Below, piece after piece: positions 27,023 to 35,526 of a stretch of DNA of 64,000 bases (within the stretch, counting starts at the first letter, position 1; each line of letters begins with the position of its first letter). Below the pieces are notes generated by a model, which made no database searches, was not told the origin of the DNA, and was given only the letters and a program-made list of their open reading frames with translations. Location of the stretch: NCBI RefSeq assembly GCF_030655665.1, contig NZ_JAUSPQ010000006.1, positions 248,001-312,000 of the forward strand, in the 5' to 3' direction. The DNA comes from Methanocorpusculum sp. Its GTDB lineage: Archaea; Halobacteriota; Methanomicrobia; Methanomicrobiales; Methanocorpusculaceae. A program made the position numbers and the translations under genes.

Positions 27023-27781
27023 ATGTCAAAAGAGTCTTCGGATACCCGGTTTCTGAGGCAGATCTCTCTTTTTGGAAGAGAGGGTCAGAAGAAACTTAAG
27101 GACGCCCGTATCCTTCTTGCCGGGGCTGGTGGTCTAGGTTCGGCGATCGCGACATATCTCGCGGCCGCCGGTGTTGGCTATATCCGGATCGTCGATGAGG
27201 ATGTCGTCGAGCGTTCCAACCTCAATCGGCAGATCCTATTTCATGAGCAGGATATCGGTGTATGCAAGGTTGAAGCAGCGGAAAAAACGATTCATGCACT
27301 CAACAGCGATGTCGAAGTGGATGCAGTATGTCGGCATATCGATGAGACATCTGTGGGGGATCTTGTCCAGGGGATGGATCTGATTCTTGACGGCATGGAT
27401 AATTTCGCCGCCCGCTATGTTTTGAACCGTGCCGGTCTCAATGAAAAGATCCCGTTTATTCACGGCGCCGTGAACGGATTCTACGGACAGGTAACTACCC
27501 TCATTCCCGGTGTTACCCCGTGTCTTCGCTGCATTGTTCCAACAACGCCGACCTGGGAAAAGAATGCGATCATCGGGGTGACTTGCGGAGCGATCGGCAG
27601 TGTCGAGGCTTCCGAAGCGATCAAGTATCTCACCGGAACTGGAAAATTACTCGAAAATCGGCTTCTGCTCTGGGACGGGCTTCGCGGCGAATGCGAATCG
27701 ATTCAAATCATGAACTCTCCTGACTGCACCGACTGCGGTTTTTCAGAGGGTGAACCAGATGGCCGGAGGTTTTCCGTATGA
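27023..27781 (+). CDS. moeB: MoeB/ThiF/HesA-type E1-like adenylyltransferase
   Basis: 252 residues from Met at 27023; a Met six codons earlier is possible. ATP-binding GAGGLGS with the downstream Asp (RIVDEDVVERSNLNRQ) and the catalytic-loop region are present. One Cys pair is clear (CLRC), the second is CTDC near the end; together they make the zinc site. It activates the C-terminal Gly-Gly of the MoaD-like protein encoded next, with a 4-base stop/start overlap. The partnership indicates molybdo/tungstopterin synthesis for the preceding aldehyde oxidoreductase. Confidence 0.92.
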   Translation: MSKESSDTRFLRQISLFGREGQKKLKDARILLAGAGGLGSAIATYLAAAGVGYIRIVDEDVVERSNLNRQILFHEQDIGVCKVEAAEKTIHALNSDVEVDAVCRHIDETSVGDLVQGMDLILDGMDNFAARYVLNRAGLNEKIPFIHGAVNGFYGQVTTLIPGVTPCLRCIVPTTPTWEKNAIIGVTCGAIGSVEASEAIKYLTGTGKLLENRLLLWDGLRGECESIQIMNSPDCTDCGFSEGEPDGRRFSV

Positions 27782-28056
27782 AGATCACAGTGAAAGCGTT
27801 TGCCACATTCCGTGAGGTCATGGATATGCAGATCGAGCTTGAGTTTCCGGAAGGCACGACCGTTCGCACGCTTCTTTCTGAGCTCACCGGACGATACAAG
27901 GGACTAGGTGAGATGATGTTTGCCGATCCGGATACTCTCCGGGACTTTGTCAACATCCTGAAAAACGGGAGAAACATCCATTTTCTTGCCGGTCTCGACA
28001 CTCCTCTTGATGATGGGGACATGATTGCCCTGTTCCCGCCGGCTGCCGGGGGATAA
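27778..28056 (+). CDS. moaD: MoaD-like sulfur carrier protein
   Basis: 92 residues with a beta-grasp fold pattern. It ends FPPAAGG; the terminal Gly-Gly is the site of thiocarboxylation. Overlaps the moeB-like stop by 4 bases (ATGA). Together with the aldehyde oxidoreductase this forms a three-gene operon. Confidence 0.92.
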   Translation: MKITVKAFATFREVMDMQIELEFPEGTTVRTLLSELTGRYKGLGEMMFADPDTLRDFVNILKNGRNIHFLAGLDTPLDDGDMIALFPPAAGG

Positions 28057-28270
28057 GGGCTCCCCTCGCACGAAACACGTGAAACCGGAAATAAAAATAG
28101 CTATGGATTTTTTGCGGGCATATCCGTCCTGCTTTCTTCATCCATGATACACAAGTATTTATCTACGGGGTGTGTATAAGGTAACGCAGTTATCTGTGGG
28201 AAATATCAGTAAGACTCTTTTGTCTCATTGTTTTTTTTCGTGAGCATTTATGCTCCAAGGAAATCCTATC

Positions 28271-28453
28271 ATGGAAAGAAGAAATAATTTTGGCGCACCA
28301 CGCCAGTTTAATGACGGCCCACGCGAAATGACCAAAACAGTCTGCTCAGACTGTGGAAAAGAATGCGAGGTACCGTTTAAGCCAACAGAAGGTAGACCAG
28401 TCTATTGTCAGGAATGCCTTCCAAAACACCGGACCCCACGGAACCGGTTCTAA
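28271..28453 (+). CDS. CxxC-CxxC zinc-ribbon small protein
   Basis: 60 residues from ATG 28271; an ATG seven codons upstream (28250) is possible. Two Cys pairs, CSDCGKEC and CQECLPKH, flank a conserved-looking VPFKPTEGRPVY. Small basic zinc-ribbon proteins of this type are abundant in Methanomicrobia and probably bind RNA or protein, but their function is unknown. Rich in Arg and Asn at both ends. Confidence 0.8.
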   Translation: MERRNNFGAPRQFNDGPREMTKTVCSDCGKECEVPFKPTEGRPVYCQECLPKHRTPRNRF

Positions 28454-28606
28454 TACTGTTCGGACTTAACTGTCCAAACACATCATTTTTCTAAAATCTA
28501 TTCAGTATTCTGTTTTGTGCGGTTTTCGCAATACATGTGTTTTCTCTTCTGACTACCCAACTATATCAGTCAGATTCATCAGGCAAAAAATCCAACACTA
28601 ATAATA

Positions 28607-29095
28607 ATGGAGATTCAGTTATACGGAAAAGCGGTACTTTGCAAAGTTGCCGAGCCCGTCGATACAATAACCCCTGAACTTTTAGCCGCTCTTGACGAGA
28701 TGGTCCCGATGCTCAAAGAACACCGCGGAGTCGGTCTTGCTGCCCCGCAGGTCGGGATCGGAAAACGGTTCTTTGTGATGAATCCCGGAGACAAAGTCCG
28801 CAGAGTCATCAACCCGGAGATCCTGAAAACCGGCAATGCCTTTGTCGAGATGGAAGAGGGCTGTCTCTCTGTTCCCGGCATCCATAAAAAAGTCCGCCGA
28901 TCCCGGAGGATCACGGTCAGATATACCAATGAAGCCGGCGAACTGATCGAAGAGGAGCTGAAGGATTATCCGGCTCGGGTCTTTCTGCATGAATATGATC
29001 ATCTTGACGGGATCTTATTTGTTGATAAGATCTCGCCGATCGCGAAAAAAATGATCGCAAAGCAGCTTGAGGATCTAAGTAAAAAGGAGGCGTAA
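28607..29095 (+). CDS. def: Peptide deformylase
   Basis: 162 residues. All three catalytic motifs are intact: GVGLAAPQ (41-48), EGCLSVP (84-90, metal ligand Cys86) and HEYDHLDG (128-135, ligands His128 and His132, catalytic Glu129). It removes the formyl group from N-terminal methionine in bacteria. Archaea start with unformylated Met, so the gene is unexpected. It is followed after one base by fmt on the same strand, a standard bacterial pair. Probably transferred from a bacterium. Confidence 0.96.
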   Translation: MEIQLYGKAVLCKVAEPVDTITPELLAALDEMVPMLKEHRGVGLAAPQVGIGKRFFVMNPGDKVRRVINPEILKTGNAFVEMEEGCLSVPGIHKKVRRSRRITVRYTNEAGELIEEELKDYPARVFLHEYDHLDGILFVDKISPIAKKMIAKQLEDLSKKEA

Positions 29096-29096
29096 C

Positions 29097-30026
29097 GTGC
29101 GTGTCCTATTTATGGGGACGCCTGAGTATGCCCTTTCTTCTCTTCGTGCGGTGTTTGCAGAGCATGAGATCGTCGGTATTCTGACTAGGGTCGATAAACC
29201 GAATCGCAGAGGAAACAGGATCGAGTTTTCTCCGGTGAAGGTTTTCGCACTTGAGCATGGGATCCCGGTTTTTCAGCCGGAAGATATGAAGGACCCTGCT
29301 CTCTTCGAGCAGCTGAAGGCTCTTTCTCCTGATATTTCCGTTGTGGTGGCATTTGGGATGATGATACCCGATTCGATCATCGATCTCCCGAAACACAACA
29401 CGATAAATCTGCACGGCTCGCTTCTGCCGAAGTATCGGGGAGCAGCTCCGATGCAGTATTCCGTGCTGAACGGGGATAGTGAGACCGGAGTCTCGATCAT
29501 GTACGTGACGGCTCGACTTGATGCCGGCGATGTGATCCTCTCTAAGTCTATCCCTCTGGATGAAAATGCATCTTATGGGGAAGTCCACGACCTTCTTGCA
29601 GATCTCGGGGCCGAAGCACTGATCAAGGCTCTTGAACTGGTGGAGTCAGGTCAGGTCACCAGAACTCCGCAGGATGATTTGAAGGTGACGTTTGCCCCTT
29701 CCATCTCCAAAGAGGAGTGTGTGATCGACTGGTCTCTTCCTGCCGGAACGGTTCATAACAGGATCAGAGGGCTTTCACCGATTCCTGGAGCAAATACCCG
29801 TCTTCCCGACGGAAAACTCATGAAGATCTACAAAAGTGAGAAGGTCTTCGGGGATTATACCGGAGAGCCGGGAACGGTTGTCGATGTGATCAAAAAGAAA
29901 GGACCTGTCGTGATGACGGGGGGTGGCGCTGTCTGTATCCTTTCAGCAAAACCTGAAGGGAAACGCGAGATGCCGGGTTTCGAGATCGTGAACGGGCATT
30001 ATCTCAAAGTCGGCGACTCACTCTGA
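29097..30026 (+). CDS. fmt: Methionyl-tRNA formyltransferase
   Basis: 309 residues from a GTG start, one base after the def stop. Catalytic set: Asn104, His106 in INLHGSLLPKYRGAAP (SLLP motif 108-111) and Asp142 in ARLDAGD. The C-terminal OB-like domain (about 205-305) that binds initiator tRNA is present, so the enzyme is full length. It formylates Met-tRNA with 10-formyl-THF in bacteria; whether this archaeon's initiator tRNA or its pterin cofactor would serve is open. Confidence 0.96.
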   Translation: MRVLFMGTPEYALSSLRAVFAEHEIVGILTRVDKPNRRGNRIEFSPVKVFALEHGIPVFQPEDMKDPALFEQLKALSPDISVVVAFGMMIPDSIIDLPKHNTINLHGSLLPKYRGAAPMQYSVLNGDSETGVSIMYVTARLDAGDVILSKSIPLDENASYGEVHDLLADLGAEALIKALELVESGQVTRTPQDDLKVTFAPSISKEECVIDWSLPAGTVHNRIRGLSPIPGANTRLPDGKLMKIYKSEKVFGDYTGEPGTVVDVIKKKGPVVMTGGGAVCILSAKPEGKREMPGFEIVNGHYLKVGDSL

Positions 30027-30034
30027 CCCGGTTC

Positions 30035-30045
30035 TTTTTTTTTTT
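30035..30045 (+). terminator. T-run terminator after fmt
   Basis: A run of eleven T a few bases after the fmt stop. Confidence 0.5.
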
Positions 30046-30052
30046 GGAAAAG

Positions 30053-30273
30053 GAGGAACTCGGTTTTGGGTTTGATCCAGTTCGGGAAGGGTATTGCCTG
30101 ATGTGGAAACATGAAAAAATCCCCCCGCGAATAAACGCGAATAAACGCGAATCGCATTTTTTCTGTTCCGCCCTCTTGACCTTCGGTCGCGTCCCTACGC
30201 TACGCCTGATCGGCTCCGCGTGGTCGGGACGGCGGAACGAAAAATGCTGGAAAACCCGCGTCGCGGGTTTTCT
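30053..30273 (+). repeat. Intergenic repeat family, copy A (forward)
   Basis: About 220 bases, matched by eye to copies B, C and D. From the outer to the inner end: a degenerate outer end; a variable tandem microrepeat (three units of cgcgaataaa, from about 30127); a core beginning GTTCCGCC and ending GGCGGAAC that can fold back, containing a gacc-ttcg-ggtc loop; then a perfect hairpin aaaacccgc/gcgggtttt at 30251-30270. The core is about 95% identical to copy C. Confidence 0.8.
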
Positions 30274-30357
30274 CACGAGGAATATGCAAAGATTCAGCCA
30301 CATCAATATAAAATATAGAAGGAAGTTGGACTTGGAATCACACATGTAAAATAATGA

Positions 30358-31380
30358 TTATGATTGATTTTTTGTTACTCTCTCAATATGTGTTAGATAT
30401 TCATTGATAAATTCACGATTGCTTTTATTCGTATTTAAATTCTGCAAAAATCCGAATGGTTTCCAGCCGAAAATTTTGAAATTTACCACACTACCATTCA
30501 TTCCCGTCTCTCTAAAATTTGGAAAATCATCTGTTCCTTCATCTAAAACACCTTTTCGCGGCAATAAAAAATCTGCAAGTGACCAACCACTACCACCATT
30601 ACAATGACACTGATAAACAGCCTCCTTTTTTGGGAACGAACGGAGTATCATTTCATCCTGTTTCTTTTCCAACATAAAGCGTGAATATAGTAGATAATCT
30701 CCTTCTGTGATACCAACTCCTTCGATAGTTCCGTGACCAAATATCCATATTCGTGTTGTATTATTATTCAACAGAATATCTGTTAACATCTCATTACTCG
30801 TACACAAATAAAATTGATATGCTTGGTCAAGAAGAGTAAGACCCTTAGCCAAGTCAATCGCCGTATCATCAAATGAGTCAGTAAAAATCTCTGAATTTCG
30901 TGCAAGAATGATTGCAGTGTGGTTTTCATTTGAACGATTTGAACGATTTGAACAGTATTTCTCGATATTTTTATATGATTTTTTATCCGTGGAGATATGC
31001 AATAGAGATGCACAAATAATAACCCACGGAAGAAAAACGGAGAGTTCGATCATCTCAAATTTAGGGAATATTATTAGAGCAACAATAAAAATACAAACAA
31101 TAATCGTTAGATGTACAAGGAATCGTGTTGGTTTCAAATCATAAATAAACTGAATAAACATGACACAGGTTAAAAAGATAAATACCCATGAAATACCGAT
31201 GATCCAGATAGAATTGGATGCTATAAATGGAATGGAGAAATATTCTATATGTATTGCTATCAATAAGCAACAGAACAGTAAAATACCTGTGTTAAGAAGA
31301 CATTTACGACGATATTTCATTTTTTGAGCGATAAATAAATCTTGAAAAAATTTTAGTTGATTATTTGATTCATCACTCAT
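30358..31380 (-). CDS. Membrane protein with possible caspase-like C-terminal domain
   Basis: 340 residues from ATG 31380, preceded by GTGAT. Four membrane helices (about 27-48, 57-80, 88-106, 112-129), then a soluble domain of about 210 residues. The soluble domain has IWIFGHGTIEG (His216-Gly217) and, after 40 residues, VYQCHCNGGSG (Cys258 and Cys260). This order, a hydrophobic strand ending in His-Gly and then a strand ending in Q-x-C-x-G, is the dyad layout of caspase-like (clan CD, including CHAT) peptidases. No family is recognised outright. AT-rich and bracketed by inverted repeat copies A and B, so probably mobile. The peptidase idea is an inference. Confidence 0.5.
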   Translation of the reverse strand: MSDESNNQLKFFQDLFIAQKMKYRRKCLLNTGILLFCCLLIAIHIEYFSIPFIASNSIWIIGISWVFIFLTCVMFIQFIYDLKPTRFLVHLTIIVCIFIVALIIFPKFEMIELSVFLPWVIICASLLHISTDKKSYKNIEKYCSNRSNRSNENHTAIILARNSEIFTDSFDDTAIDLAKGLTLLDQAYQFYLCTSNEMLTDILLNNNTTRIWIFGHGTIEGVGITEGDYLLYSRFMLEKKQDEMILRSFPKKEAVYQCHCNGGSGWSLADFLLPRKGVLDEGTDDFPNFRETGMNGSVVNFKIFGWKPFGFLQNLNTNKSNREFINEYLTHIERVTKNQS

Positions 31381-31389
31381 AATAATCAC

Positions 31390-31652
31390 TGCTTATGCCA
31401 TATTCCTCGGAAAAATGACAGATAACTAGAAATGATTGTCACATTTGAAATATGTCGTATTATACTAATTGTCATAGTAATCTCATTCAATTATCTGAAT
31501 ATTGGGCTCAAAACCATATAAACCCCTAACCGCCTGGTGCAATAATGCCCCGGAGAAGAGCAAAAATTCTGTTTTCTTTCAATAGAGAGGGGTACGGAAA
31601 TAAGAAATCGAACTGCTTATTCATACTAGAAACACAGGAATAATTCAGCCAA
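31390..31652. other. Intergenic, AT-rich, no gene seen
   Basis: About 260 bases between the membrane gene and repeat copy B. A catataaac box (about 31515) and a GC-rich patch (ccgcctggtgcaataatgcc) are the only marks; nothing codes. Confidence 0.3.
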
Positions 31653-31968
31653 AGAAAACCGGCGACGCGGATATTCCAGCATTTGTCCAAGAGCCGAAGG
31701 CTCTTGAGATGTCTCACGAGCTTATAGCCCGTGGATTTTCCACTCTGGCGTTCCTATCACGCGGAGCCGATCAGCCGAAGCGTAGGAACGCGGCCGAGGA
31801 TTGAAACGACGAGGATAAGAAGACAGCGTATGATAAATGCGGTTCGCGGTTGGTTTTATTCTCTTGTGTCTACACGAATGCCGTACACGAAATCGACGTA
31901 CACGAAATCGACGTACATGGTATAACGTACATCAGCTTTTTTGAATGATAGTGCACCGTGTAAGTCCT
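31653..31968 (-). repeat. Intergenic repeat family, copy B (inverted, diverged)
   Basis: About 315 bases in the opposite orientation to copy A. It retains the inner end (gaaaaccggcgacgcgg...ccagcattt), the core (ggcgttcc...cgcggagccgatcag...gcgtaggaacgcggccgagga) and the outer end caccgtgtaagtccta (31954-31969). An inserted hairpin aagagcc-gaa-ggctctt lies near 31689. The microrepeat here is two units of gtacacgaaatcgac (31884-31913). Confidence 0.75.
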
Positions 31969-31992
31969 AATTAAAAAAAAGAAGAGGAGTCC

Positions 31993-33246
31993 TCAGTCGG
32001 TTGCCATTGCTTCGACCGGGTTGAGGTTCGCTGCTTTCCATGCCGGATAGAGACCGGATATCAGACAGACGATCAGCCCGATAAGAATACCGATCGGCAC
32101 ATAGGAAAGAACCGATACCGAAAACATCGCATCGATGGATCCGATCATTGCCATCAGCATCAAAGGTGCTGCGATCAATGCAAGCAGAGTTCCGATGATT
32201 GCCCCAATTAAACCGATCAGCCCTGCTTCGTAGAGGAACATCAGCAGAATCTGGCTTCTGTAGGTTCCGATACTTCGAAGGATACCGACCTCTCTCGTTC
32301 GCTCCTTCACGCTCATCAGCATCACATTTACAATGGCCACTGCTGCGACCAGAAGGGAGATTCCGCTGATGATGGTCGTGAAGATGCTTGACATTGACAT
32401 GATATCATCGAAGACCGCCATGATCTCATATGAGTTCAGGATATAGACCGTATCATCGGAGTCTTTGTCCTCCTTACCGTTCATCTTCTTCTCGATCGCT
32501 GCGTCGATCGCATTCAGTTCCGTTGGATCATATGCCTTGACGATTACTTTGTCATAGAGACCGTGGTTGTCTCCGACAAGTCCGGTGTACCACTCGATAG
32601 ATCCGACGACCGCATTGTTTGTGGAGAATCCAAACGTCATAGCGCCGCTGTCTTCCATGATACCGACGACTCTGCACGTCACCTCCTGACCGGTCGTATC
32701 GAGCATGATCATCCGGCTTCCGATCCTGAGATCGTTATCATCGGCAAAGGTCTCGCCGACGATAACATTGGTCGATCCCCGCGGAAGAGTGCCCTGGATC
32801 AGCGTGGCAAGTTTCGTGATGTCACTCGAATCCATTCCGGATATCGTGGCCATCGTGGTCTCTTTTCCGATATATATGTACTTACTTGACGAGTACAACG
32901 GGATGAATTCGTAATCTTTGGTCACGGATTTTACTGCAGACTCGATATCCCGGAGATCTTTTGTCGAAAAGCCCGTTGTTGTCGTTCCGTCGATGACTTT
33001 TTCACCTACCGGTGTGATCGTCAGCGTGTCTGCCGTGTCGGAGATCATCGAGTTCATCTCCTCGGTAAATCCTGCGCTGATCATTCCCATTCCGCAGATG
33101 GCAAAAACACCGATGATGATACCGATCATCGAAAGGATGGTCCGAAACTTATTCAGTTTCAGGTTTCTGACCGCAAGCGAGAGGACCATTGGCGAGTAGA
33201 TCTTCTGCCATAATGATGTGTTTTCTTCACTCATCGACGATCTCAC
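31993..33246 (-). CDS. MacB-type ABC transporter permease
   Basis: 417 residues: an N-terminal membrane helix, a large extracellular MacB-like periplasmic core domain (about 60-270), and three C-terminal helices of the FtsX type (about 295-400), ending in the typical GLYPAWKAANLNPVEAMATD. Forms an operon with the ATPase (20-base overlap) and the CARDB-like protein upstream. MacB-type machines use ATP to move a conformational change across the membrane and do not necessarily carry substrates. The substrate is unknown. Confidence 0.92.
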   Translation of the reverse strand: MRSSMSEENTSLWQKIYSPMVLSLAVRNLKLNKFRTILSMIGIIIGVFAICGMGMISAGFTEEMNSMISDTADTLTITPVGEKVIDGTTTTGFSTKDLRDIESAVKSVTKDYEFIPLYSSSKYIYIGKETTMATISGMDSSDITKLATLIQGTLPRGSTNVIVGETFADDNDLRIGSRMIMLDTTGQEVTCRVVGIMEDSGAMTFGFSTNNAVVGSIEWYTGLVGDNHGLYDKVIVKAYDPTELNAIDAAIEKKMNGKEDKDSDDTVYILNSYEIMAVFDDIMSMSSIFTTIISGISLLVAAVAIVNVMLMSVKERTREVGILRSIGTYRSQILLMFLYEAGLIGLIGAIIGTLLALIAAPLMLMAMIGSIDAMFSVSVLSYVPIGILIGLIVCLISGLYPAWKAANLNPVEAMATD

Positions 33247-33907
33247 CGTCCTTGATGATCACTATACGTTCGGCGTATTCGGCCGTCTTTGGGTCATGGG
33301 TGACCATAACGACCGTTCTCCCTTGGGAGTGCAGCTCTGTCAGGATCTCCATGATCTGAATACTCATTTTTGAATCAAGATTTCCTGTTGGCTCATCGCA
33401 CAACAGAAACGTCGGATCGTTTGCGAGCGCACGTGCGATCGAAACTCTCTGCTGCTGACCCCCGGAGAGTTCGTAGGGTGTGTGCTGCATTTGACCGTCG
33501 GTCAGTCCGACCATTCTGAGAAGATCTGCTGTGCGTGTCGTCGTGTCCTTATGTCCGTGCTTTAAGATCAGCGGATACTCGACGTTTTCATATGCCGTCA
33601 AGAGACTGATCAGGTTATATTTCTGGAAGATGAATCCGATCGTCTCTCTCCTGTGCAGGGTCATCTCATCATCCGTCATCTCCAGCGTTGACTTGCCGTT
33701 GATTTTAATATCGCCGGAAGTCGGCACGTCCAGGCACCCGATCATATTCATCAGTGTCGATTTGCCCGAACCTGACGGTCCCATGATGGCCACAAATTCT
33801 CCTTTCTGAATGGAGAAATCTATGTGGTTTAATGCATGGACGTCGCCCGCAGGCATTGGATAAATTTTCGAGACGTCATGCAGTTCGACCACAGGGATCG
33901 AGTTCAT
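33227..33907 (-). CDS. MacB/LolD-type ABC transporter ATPase
   Basis: 226 residues. Walker A GPSGSGKST (about 39-47), signature LSGGQQQR, Walker B LLCDEPTGNLD and the H-loop VMVTHDP, all complete. Length and FIFQKYNLI segment are typical of the LolD/MacB class. Middle gene of the three-gene operon. Confidence 0.97.
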   Translation of the reverse strand: MNSIPVVELHDVSKIYPMPAGDVHALNHIDFSIQKGEFVAIMGPSGSGKSTLMNMIGCLDVPTSGDIKINGKSTLEMTDDEMTLHRRETIGFIFQKYNLISLLTAYENVEYPLILKHGHKDTTTRTADLLRMVGLTDGQMQHTPYELSGGQQQRVSIARALANDPTFLLCDEPTGNLDSKMSIQIMEILTELHSQGRTVVMVTHDPKTAEYAERIVIIKDGEIVDE

Positions 33908-33910
33908 GGC

Positions 33911-35086
33911 TTACTTCCGTGCAAATATTTTTCCTTTCTTCCAGGCAACAAAACCGCCGGCAAGAATGACGAGTATTACAATGACAATCAGAACGGTGGC
34001 GACCGGGCTTGACTCGCCGGTCGTCTGGGTTTCGGTGACGGCTGTAGTGATCGGAACTACTTGTTTTTGTGTATAGACGTTTCCGTTCACATCCTTATAA
34101 GTAAAGACCAGGGTCACGTTGTTGTCGATTGGGTTACTGAAGGTCACTTCAAACTCTGAAAGACCGTCCTCATCCATGGATCCTACAACGTATGACGGAT
34201 AGAGTCCTGATTTGGTCGCTCCTTCGGTCGAGACAACGAGTGCCTTTGCCGTTGTAAGTCCTGCATTGTTTACATCACCGACGATCGTGTAGGAGGATCC
34301 CGAGTTCTTCACTTCGAGGTTGTTGACGATCAGTTCAGCGCTGGTTTTGGAGATTCCTGACTCGAGAGGGATCGTGAGACTTTCGGTGTGCCAGTCGGCT
34401 CCGTTCCGGTAGGTTACATCGAAGGTGACCTCTTTCGTCTCGGCAGTTGTGGAAACGCTTAAATTCCCGCTTGCTGCTTTGTTGGCATCGATCGTTCCAA
34501 GGAAGAGCGAGGTCTGTTTGGAGGTGACTCCGGTTCCGGAGGCACTGATCTCGACTGCCTCGATCGCATTCGTTCGGAGGTTTCCGATCGTGAGGGCGAC
34601 GGTCTGTGTGGTGTCCGGCTCGAATACATCGGGACGGTTGGTGATCGAGATGGCAACACTTTGATCGTCAACGATGACGGCAAACGGATATTTCAGATAA
34701 TTCCCGTTATTGCCGCCGAAGTCCACATAAAGGACCGGATAAAAGGTGCCGGTTTCGCCTGTCGAGGTGATAGGAAGGGATAAGGTGAAGGTATCTCCCG
34801 CTCCAACGCCGCCGATCGGGTTCTGATACGGGGTCACTGATGATTTGATTCCGTCAGAGTCTTTGATGAAGATCTGATTGACCGGTATGAATTCTGTGCC
34901 GGTATTTTTAATCGTTACAGTAATGATACCCGAGTCACCCGACATCAGGGATTCTGGATACATGGAAAAATCCGTGATAACAAAGGTGGACTGGGTTGCA
35001 GCCGATACTGCTCCCGTGCCGGAGAGAATCAAAGCGCAGACGAGACATGCTGCGAGAATTATACGTCGAAGATTATTTCTGTTCAT
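33911..35086 (-). CDS. Secreted, membrane-anchored CARDB/S-layer-like protein
   Basis: 391 residues: a signal peptide (about 7-29, ending SAA), three or four beta-rich immunoglobulin-like repeats of the CARDB/COG1361 type, a Thr-rich linker and a C-terminal helix with a basic tail (about 365-391). Such proteins are often paired with MacB-type ABC genes in methanogens and may be the extracellular partner. First gene of the operon; the TetR gene is divergent, 440 bases away. Confidence 0.8.
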   Translation of the reverse strand: MNRNNLRRIILAACLVCALILSGTGAVSAATQSTFVITDFSMYPESLMSGDSGIITVTIKNTGTEFIPVNQIFIKDSDGIKSSVTPYQNPIGGVGAGDTFTLSLPITSTGETGTFYPVLYVDFGGNNGNYLKYPFAVIVDDQSVAISITNRPDVFEPDTTQTVALTIGNLRTNAIEAVEISASGTGVTSKQTSLFLGTIDANKAASGNLSVSTTAETKEVTFDVTYRNGADWHTESLTIPLESGISKTSAELIVNNLEVKNSGSSYTIVGDVNNAGLTTAKALVVSTEGATKSGLYPSYVVGSMDEDGLSEFEVTFSNPIDNNVTLVFTYKDVNGNVYTQKQVVPITTAVTETQTTGESSPVATVLIVIVILVILAGGFVAWKKGKIFARK

Positions 35087-35526
35087 GTAAGACCTTTAGA
35101 TATTTTTGTTCTTAATAAATTGTGGGTGGGGGGATAAATACTTTCTACGTGTTTGCATCATCTTTCAGTGATCATGAATTTTTCAGAATAATCTCCTGAA
35201 AAATCAAGAAATACCGTGACGTCGTTCATATACGTTCTTCGTCAAAATGTCTTATGGATGTCATGCCGGAAAGCTAATATATCGATGTGAGACTAATGAA
35301 CATCATGTCTGAATCCCTGGCATAATATTTTGTGGAGATAATCATGACTGAAATGGTACACAATATAACCCGGTAAATGGATGGATCTTGTCGCGAGCGT
35401 ATCAAAACGTGTCCCTCTGGATGCAGGTCCGCTTGTCATCACCTTGCCATGAGAAACGGGTTGAAGGACATCGGTATTTATTTCAAGTAAAAAGAAAAAA
35501 ACAGCGTTTCAACGAAAAATTACTGC
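35087..35526. other. Divergent control region between ABC operon and TetR gene
   Basis: 440 bases. The ABC operon side has TATA-like ttaataaatt near 35113-35122. Inside lie two very short frames: MTEMVHNITR after a GGAG site (35344), and a 23-residue frame from ATG 35381 to the stop at 35452 (MDLVASVSKRVPLDAGPLVI, then TLP) that reads like the end of a lost gene. Neither can be supported as a gene. An operator for the TetR regulator would be expected here, but I could not single one out. Confidence 0.35.

Noticed and set aside
26241-27029. 262-residue open frame antisense to the aldehyde oxidoreductase
   Set aside because: Shadow frame inside a clear gene.
31881-31913. Possible short CRISPR-like array (gtacacgaaatcgac twice)
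   Set aside because: Only two units with no spacers; it is the variable microrepeat of repeat copy B.
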